This document shows positions 60,002 through 64,000 of a DNA stretch of 64,000 bases, in pieces. The translations under genes and the position numbers were made by a program. The stretch covers positions 124,001-188,000 of the forward strand of contig NZ_JAUSVX010000010.1 in NCBI RefSeq assembly GCF_030814995.1, written 5' to 3'. Numbering within the stretch: the stretch's first letter is position 1; each line of letters opens with the position of its first letter. This DNA comes from Labrys wisconsinensis. GTDB lineage: Bacteria > Pseudomonadota > Alphaproteobacteria > Rhizobiales > Labraceae. Below the pieces are notes generated by a model, which was not told the origin of the DNA, made no database searches, and worked only from the letters and a program-made list of their open reading frames with translations.

Positions 60002-61014
60002 CCACGGACACGAGCCGCTCGCCGGCCGAACCCGTTGCGACCACTGCCGGGGGCAACGACGCCCCCCGCCCCCGCGCGCTCGCCGCCTTCCTCAAGCGCT
60101 ACACCACGCTCCTGATCCTGCTGGCGCTGATGGCTGTTTTCTCCGGGCTCAGCCCGCAATTCCTGACCAGCCTCAACCTCAAGAACCTGCTCGTGGTGCA
60201 GGTCACGGTCTGCTGCATGGCTTTCGCCGCCATCCTGCCGCTGATCGTCGGCGAGTTCGACCTCTCGCTCGGCTATGCCCTCGGCTTCATCATGATGCTC
60301 GGCGCCTGCCTGGGCGGCCTCGGCTGCGGCGCCGCGGTGATCATCCCGGCCATGCTTGCCGCCGGCCTCGCCATCGGCGTGCTGAACGGCCTGCTGCGCA
60401 TCTGGTTCAACATCTCGTCCTTCATCGCCACGCTCGGCGTCGGCATCCTCCTCAGCGGCGTCACCCAGGGCATGAGCGGCGGCTCGGTGCTCTATGCCGG
60501 CATTCCGCCGATCCTGACCGCGGCCGGACAGGACGAGGTGCTGGGGCTCGGCATCTCGGTCTGGCTGACCCTGGTCCTGGCGCTCGTGCTGGTCTTCGTG
60601 CTGGAGCACACCCCGTTCGGCCGGCAGCTCTACGCCATCGGCGGCTCGGAGCGGGTTGCCTTCCTCGCCGGCATCCGGCTCAACCTCTACAAGGTGCTGG
60701 CTTTCGCCGGCGCCGGGCTGCTGGTCGGCATCGCCGCGCTGTTCGAGCTCGGCCAGAGCGGCGGCGCCAACCCGCTGTTCGGCCCCGAGCTGCTGCTGCC
60801 GGCCTATGCTGCCGCCTTTCTCGGCGTCACCACCTATCGGCCGGGCTATTTCAACGTGCCCGGCGCGGTCATCGCCATCGTGCTCCTCGCCGTTGGCTTC
60901 AACGGCCTGAACTTGCTCGGCGCGCCCTACTGGCTGCAGCCGATCTTCAACGGCATCGTGCTGATCGTGGCGGTGATCACCGCCGCCGCCGAGGGCCGTC
61001 AGATCTTGAAATGA
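59998..61014 (+). CDS. Sugar ABC transporter permease, RbsC type
   Basis: This 338-residue inner-membrane protein has an N-terminal polar tail of about 30 residues and then eight to ten hydrophobic segments. Family landmarks are AAILPLIVGEFDLSLGYALG, where the usual GGIDLS is GEFDLS, FNISSFIATLGVGILLSGV, HTPFGRQLYAIGGSERVAFLAGI and the glycine-poor AAAFLGVTTYRPGYFNVPG. It overlaps the ATPase stop by four bases and is the only permease of this importer. The altered signature places it in a divergent RbsC subgroup. Confidence 0.9.
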   Translation: MTTDTSRSPAEPVATTAGGNDAPRPRALAAFLKRYTTLLILLALMAVFSGLSPQFLTSLNLKNLLVVQVTVCCMAFAAILPLIVGEFDLSLGYALGFIMMLGACLGGLGCGAAVIIPAMLAAGLAIGVLNGLLRIWFNISSFIATLGVGILLSGVTQGMSGGSVLYAGIPPILTAAGQDEVLGLGISVWLTLVLALVLVFVLEHTPFGRQLYAIGGSERVAFLAGIRLNLYKVLAFAGAGLLVGIAALFELGQSGGANPLFGPELLLPAYAAAFLGVTTYRPGYFNVPGAVIAIVLLAVGFNGLNLLGAPYWLQPIFNGIVLIVAVITAAAEGRQILK

Positions 61015-61052
61015 CCCGAAGAGGCTCGCGGTCGCAGCCAGGGGAGGAACGG

Positions 61053-62075
61053 ATGGCGAAGCGTTGGAAGGTCCGGCCGGACCACGCGAACTGGGGCGAT
61101 TTCGGCGAGGACGACCAGGTCGGCCGCCTCAACCTGATCACGCCGGAGCGCCGCCGCCTTGCGGCGCAAGAGGTCAAAGAGGGTATCGCCTTCTGCCTCA
61201 GCCTGCCGCTGGACCTGCCCGGCGGCAACCTCCTGGTACCGCTGCGCCTGCCGCCGACACGCCATGTCGCGCCCCGCAAGTGCGGGCACCACTTCGTCAA
61301 TTTCCCCATGCGCCTGGAGAACGAGTGCTGGACCGACTTCTCCTGCGACGACGCGGTGACGATCTACACGCAATATTCGACGCAATGGGACGCGCTCAGC
61401 CATGTCGGCCAGGCCTTCGACGCCGACCAGGACGGCGAGGCGGAACTGGTCTACTACAACGGCTATCGCGGCGGCGTCGACATCCTCGGACCCGAGCAGG
61501 CCGGCGGGCCGGGCGCGGTGCATCTCGGCATCGAGAAGATGGCGGAGACCTGCGTCCAGGGCCGCGGCGTCATGGTCGACGCCTTCGCCCGCTACGGCGC
61601 CGAGCGCAAGTTCATCGGCTATGACGACCTGATGCGGATCATGGACGAGGACGGCGTCGAGGTCGAGGAAGGCGACATGTTCTGCCTCCACACCGGCTGG
61701 ACCCATGCCGTCGCCGCCCGCCAGGGCAATCCCGACGTCGCGCTGCTGCACCACGCCTATTCCGTCCTCGACGGCTCGGACGAAAAACTGCTGCAATGGA
61801 TCGAGGACAGCGGCATCTCGGTGCTGATCGCCGACAATTTCGCGGTCGAGGGCTTCCAGCAGCAGGGCCGCGGCGGCGAGGGCAGCTTCCCCGCCCTGCC
61901 GATCCACCGGCGCTGCCTGGTCGAGCTCGGCATCCATCTCGGCGAGCTCTGGCACCTGACGCCGCTGAACGACTGGCTGCGGGCCCACAAGCGGTCGCGC
62001 TTCCTCCTGACCGCGCCGCCCCTGCGCCTGCCGGGCTCGTTCGGCTCGCCCGCCACGCCCGTGGCGACGGTCTGA
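61053..62075 (+). CDS. Cyclase family hydrolase (COG1878, kynurenine formamidase/isatin hydrolase-like)
   Basis: This 340-residue protein matches the long cyclase family with the metal-binding segment TQYSTQWDALSHVGQAFDA, where Asp and His of the HxGTHxDxxxH-type motif are seen. The conserved LITPERRRLAAQEVKEGIAFCLSLPL lies near the start, cited by its ends, and GDMFCLHTGWTHAVA follows. These enzymes hydrolyse amide or lactone-like bonds in ring compounds using Mn or Zn. GGGGAGGAAC precedes the ATG. As the last gene of the ThDP/importer operon it may open or hydrolyse the ring product. Confidence 0.86.
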   Translation: MAKRWKVRPDHANWGDFGEDDQVGRLNLITPERRRLAAQEVKEGIAFCLSLPLDLPGGNLLVPLRLPPTRHVAPRKCGHHFVNFPMRLENECWTDFSCDDAVTIYTQYSTQWDALSHVGQAFDADQDGEAELVYYNGYRGGVDILGPEQAGGPGAVHLGIEKMAETCVQGRGVMVDAFARYGAERKFIGYDDLMRIMDEDGVEVEEGDMFCLHTGWTHAVAARQGNPDVALLHHAYSVLDGSDEKLLQWIEDSGISVLIADNFAVEGFQQQGRGGEGSFPALPIHRRCLVELGIHLGELWHLTPLNDWLRAHKRSRFLLTAPPLRLPGSFGSPATPVATV

Positions 62076-62088
62076 GGCACCCCGGGCC

Positions 62089-62814
62089 TCACGCCGCGCG
62101 GAAGCCGCCGTCGACCGGCAGGCTGACGCCGTTGATCATGGCGGCGCCCTCGCTCAGGAGATAGGCGATGGCCTCGGCCACCTCGACCGGCTCGACGAAG
62201 CGGCCCATCGGGATGCGGCTCAGCATCGGGCCGGACTTGGCCGGATCGCTCCAGGCCTTCACCGCCATCGGCGTCAGCGTCACCACCGGGTTGACGGCAT
62301 TGACGCGGATGCCCTTGGGCGCAAGCTCGACCGCCATGACCGTGGTGAGGGAGTCGAGCGCGCCCTTGGAGGCGCAATAGGCCGCGTGGTCGACCACGCC
62401 GTAATAGGACGCGGTGCTGGAGACGTTGACGATGGCGCCGCGCTTGCCGCGCGCGATCAGGCTCCGCGCCGTCTCCTGGCTGAAGATCAGCGCCGCCTTG
62501 AGGTTGACCGCCATGATCTCGTCGAAGGCCTCGAGCGTCGTGTCGAGGAAAGATTGCAGCGTCGTGGTGCCGGCATTGTTGACGAGGCGGTCGATCGGCT
62601 GCAGCGCCTCGGCCGCCCGCCGCGTCGCCGCGGCATCGGTGAGATCGACGGCCAGGGTCTCGCAGCCGATCTCGGCCTGGAGGCTGGCAAGGTCGCCTGC
62701 GTCCCGCCCGACGGCGACCACCTTGGCACCCCGGTCGGCCAGAAGCTTCGCCGTGGCGCGGCCGATGCCCTTGCTGGCCCCAGTGACCAGGATGCGTTCG
62801 TCCACGAAGTCCAT
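62089..62814 (-). CDS. Short-chain dehydrogenase/reductase, L-xylulose reductase-like
   Basis: This 241-residue SDR has ILVTGASKGIGRATAKLL, NNAGTTTLQSF, the catalytic Ser in VNVSSTASYYG and YCASK with Tyr and Lys. Length, the LQPIDRLVNNAG stretch and the C-terminal NGVSLPVDGGF fit the carbonyl reductase/L-xylulose reductase group. GGAGGAAC precedes the ATG at 62814. It converges on the cyclase-family gene, 13 bases away, and may act in the same sugar or ring-ketone pathway. Confidence 0.9.
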   Translation of the reverse strand: MDFVDERILVTGASKGIGRATAKLLADRGAKVVAVGRDAGDLASLQAEIGCETLAVDLTDAAATRRAAEALQPIDRLVNNAGTTTLQSFLDTTLEAFDEIMAVNLKAALIFSQETARSLIARGKRGAIVNVSSTASYYGVVDHAAYCASKGALDSLTTVMAVELAPKGIRVNAVNPVVTLTPMAVKAWSDPAKSGPMLSRIPMGRFVEPVEVAEAIAYLLSEGAAMINGVSLPVDGGFRAA

Positions 62815-62894
62815 GAGTTCCTCCAGCCTCTTTTCGGTCGCTTGCAGGCTAGGGGAGTCGGGCCGCCGCGGGCAAGCCGGCGTTGAGATAGCGG

Positions 62895-63188
62895 TCAAGC
62901 CGCCTGCGGCTCGATGGTCGCCAAGTCCTGCGCGATCCTCTCGCCTTCGGCATGCAGATCGTACTTGGTCTGCATATTCATGAACCATTGTGGATCGACG
63001 TTGAAGAAACGGCCGAGGCGCAGCGCAATGTTGGCGGAGATACCCTGCCGGCCGCGGCAGATCTCGTTGATCCGGCTGCGGGGCACGTGGATCGCCTTGG
63101 CGAGCGCGTAGACTGAGAGTCCCATGGGAGCGAGGAACTCCTCCTTCAGGATCGCGCCAGGATGGGGCAGGGAAATCTCGCGAGCCAT
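62895..63188 (-). CDS. higA: HigA-type antitoxin (XRE-family helix-turn-helix)
   Basis: This 97-residue protein is typical of HigA: PHPGAILKEEFLAPMGLSVYALAKAIHVPRSRINEICRGRQ and IALRLGRFFNVDPQWFMNMQ, a compact XRE DNA-binding domain. It follows the toxin gene on the same strand after nine bases, the toxin-first order that is characteristic of higBA. It should neutralise HigB and repress the operon through the CGTACA dyad at 63489-63507. Confidence 0.92.
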   Translation of the reverse strand: MAREISLPHPGAILKEEFLAPMGLSVYALAKAIHVPRSRINEICRGRQGISANIALRLGRFFNVDPQWFMNMQTKYDLHAEGERIAQDLATIEPQAA

Positions 63189-63197
63189 ATCGCCTCC

Positions 63198-63479
63198 TCA
63201 ATGATAATCCACGAACTCGACGTCATAGGCGTCGCCGTCGCGCCAGTTGAAGCAGATCCGCCACTGATCGTTGACGCTGATCGACCACTGCCCCACTCGA
63301 TCACCAGCGAGCTTGTGGAGCCTGTTTCCGGGCGGAACACGCAGATCTTCGACCCGCGTCACGGTATCCAGCAGAAAGAGCTTCGTGACTGCCCGCTTGG
63401 CGGCGTCAGGCGGGACACCTTTAGGGACCCGGCCATCGGCAAGGGCTTGTGTGCGAGCGTCTCTATATGTCCGGATCAC
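63198..63479 (-). CDS. higB: HigB-type toxin (RelE/HigB ribonuclease fold)
   Basis: This 93-residue protein starts at GTG 63479, chosen because the family begins VIRTYRD/MIKSFRH and is about 92 residues. It has the HigB hallmarks GNRLHKLAGDRVGQWSISVNDQWRICFNW and the end GDAYDVEFVDYH. HigB toxins cleave mRNA on the ribosome. The longer open frame to 63638 has no support. An insert KLFLLDTVTRVEDLRVP replaces the usual middle segment, within normal variation. Confidence 0.9.
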   Translation of the reverse strand: MIRTYRDARTQALADGRVPKGVPPDAAKRAVTKLFLLDTVTRVEDLRVPPGNRLHKLAGDRVGQWSISVNDQWRICFNWRDGDAYDVEFVDYH

Positions 63480-63486
63480 ATGCAGT

Positions 63487-63515
63487 AGCGTACATAAAAA
63501 TTGTACGAAGGCCAA
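63487..63515 (-). promoter_or_regulatory. HigBA promoter with HigA operator
   Basis: CGTACA and TGTACG at 63489-63507 form a perfect 6-bp dyad around TAAAAAT. On the minus strand TTGGCC (63515-63510) and TACGCT (63492-63487) are 17 bases apart, so the dyad covers the promoter 10-28 bases above the toxin start. Autorepression by HigA is the expected function. Confidence 0.65.
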
Positions 63516-63591
63516 GCCCGAGGCAACCCGGCGCTGATCGAGCGCTACCCCGTTTGATATCGGCCGCGCCGCACCGCAGCATCGAATCCCT

Positions 63592-63620
63592 TTGACGCCC
63601 CGCCGGCCCGCAGCTAACGT
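63592..63620 (+). promoter_or_regulatory. Promoter of the NanR-like regulator gene
   Basis: TTGACG (63592-63597) and TAACGT (63615-63620) are 17 bases apart. The transcript would start near 63627, directly before the GGTATA operator. Confidence 0.5.
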
Positions 63621-63628
63621 CCGCCCGC

Positions 63629-63649
63629 TTGGTATCAAAGGTATACCAA
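63629..63649. promoter_or_regulatory. GGTATA-repeat operator before the NanR-like gene
   Basis: GGTATC and GGTATA stand as direct repeats nine bases apart (63631 and 63640), and TTGGTAT/ATACCAA also form a 7-bp dyad. GGTATA repeats are the known binding sites of E. coli NanR. The element ends at the base before the ATG, so it also covers the AAAGG ribosome site; binding would block both transcription and initiation. Confidence 0.6.
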
Positions 63650-64000
63650 ATGCCCCCTGCCACCATCCGGCGCCGCAAGCTCTACGAGGAGATCGCCGAC
63701 GATCTGGAGCGGATGATCCAGGACGGGCAGTACGCGCCCGAGGACCTGCTGCCGTCCGAGCGCGACCTGATGAGCCAGTACGGCGTCGGCCGGCCGGCGG
63801 TGCGCGAGGCGCTGTTCCACCTGCGCAAGATGGGGCTGGTCGAGGTCCGCTCCGGCGAGCGGGCCCGCGTCACCCGCCCGACCCCGGCCTTCGTCATCGG
63901 CACCCTGTCCGGCACCGCCCGCCACATGCTGGCGGCGCCCGGTGGCGTGCAGGATTTCCAGAACGCCCGCCTGTTCTTCGAGACCGGCCTCGCCCGCCAT
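63650..64000 (+). CDS. GntR/FadR-family regulator, NanR-like (partial, C-terminus outside window)
   Basis: The 117 residues seen contain the winged helix (LYEEIADDLERMIQDGQYAPEDLLPSERDLMSQYGVGRPAVREALFHLRKMGLVEVRSGERARVTRP, cited by its span 11-76) and the start of the FCD domain. SGERARVTRP, LSGTARHMLAAPGG and ARLFFETGLARH parallel the corresponding segments of NanR, the sialic acid regulator. The operator with GGTATA repeats directly before the ATG supports this. Sialic acid or another amino-sugar acid pathway would be expected downstream, beyond the window. The full gene is usually about 250 residues. Confidence 0.85.
   Translation, partial: MPPATIRRRKLYEEIADDLERMIQDGQYAPEDLLPSERDLMSQYGVGRPAVREALFHLRKMGLVEVRSGERARVTRPTPAFVIGTLSGTARHMLAAPGGVQDFQNARLFFETGLARH

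Noticed and set aside
1-64000. CRISPR arrays, tRNA or rRNA genes, integrases or transposases.
   Set aside because: No regularly spaced repeats, cloverleaf-like sequences with CCA-type ends, or transposase/integrase motifs were seen on either strand.

Overview
The window is GC-rich and almost fully coding. It shows tight operons with ATGA or GTGA stop/start overlaps, frequent GTG starts and many binding-protein-dependent sugar importers, each next to its own regulator. Together with the class III cyclase/TolB-like/TPR protein and the small Gly/Tyr-rich exported protein, this suggests a large-genome alphaproteobacterium of the Hyphomicrobiales (Rhizobiales) type. The genus cannot be fixed from the sequence. 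No rRNA, tRNA, CRISPR array or insertion sequence was found.

Layout. (1) 1-9675: two flavin monooxygenases, an IclR regulator, an enolase-superfamily sugar-acid dehydratase, a CUT1-type importer (binding protein and two permeases) whose ATPase survives only as a 39-codon remnant, a second IclR regulator, a lactonase-like amidohydrolase and a rhamnose/fucose-type mutarotase. This looks like uptake and non-phosphorylating breakdown of a deoxysugar or sugar acid. (2) 9922-19013: a co-directional run of Gfo/Idh oxidoreductase, MaoC-like protein, class III CoA-transferase, a binding-protein-like protein without signal peptide, a ribose-type importer with its ATPase split into two genes, and a second MaoC hydratase. 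(3) 19031-29257: a second ribose-type importer with a TIM-barrel isomerase, a mannitol-dehydrogenase-family enzyme, an SDR, an RpiR regulator and a divergent Gfo/Idh gene.

(4) 29554-44504: mostly general genes. These are a GGDEF-EAL protein, a small exported protein, a DUF4239-like membrane protein, cysteine synthase, a fused ABC exporter, a membrane protein with a degenerate von Willebrand-like segment divergent from a cyclase/TPR protein, an ABC-2 exporter pair, a VapBC-type toxin-antitoxin pair and a TPR protein. (5) 44521-51497: SorC regulator, SIS isomerase, xylulokinase, permease, binding protein and ATPase, a pentose or pentitol operon with readable promoters and SorC operators. (6) 51730-54350: a TetR gene divergent from an aldo/keto reductase-SDR pair, with two operators between. 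(7) 54396-62814: gene remnants, a GntR/FCD regulator divergent from a ThDP enzyme, binding protein, ATPase, permease and cyclase-family hydrolase, then an SDR. (8) 62895-64000: HigBA toxin-antitoxin and the start of a NanR-like regulator.

The most interesting points are a 122-bp palindromic element present twice (18434-18555 and 46071-46192) in sugar-importer operons, the collapsed ATPase gene at 4252-4371, the CoA-transferase/sugar-importer operon with its cytosolic binding-protein homologue, the ThDP enzyme/cyclase pathway, and several regulator-operator pairs readable at base level (SorC, TetR, HigA, NanR).
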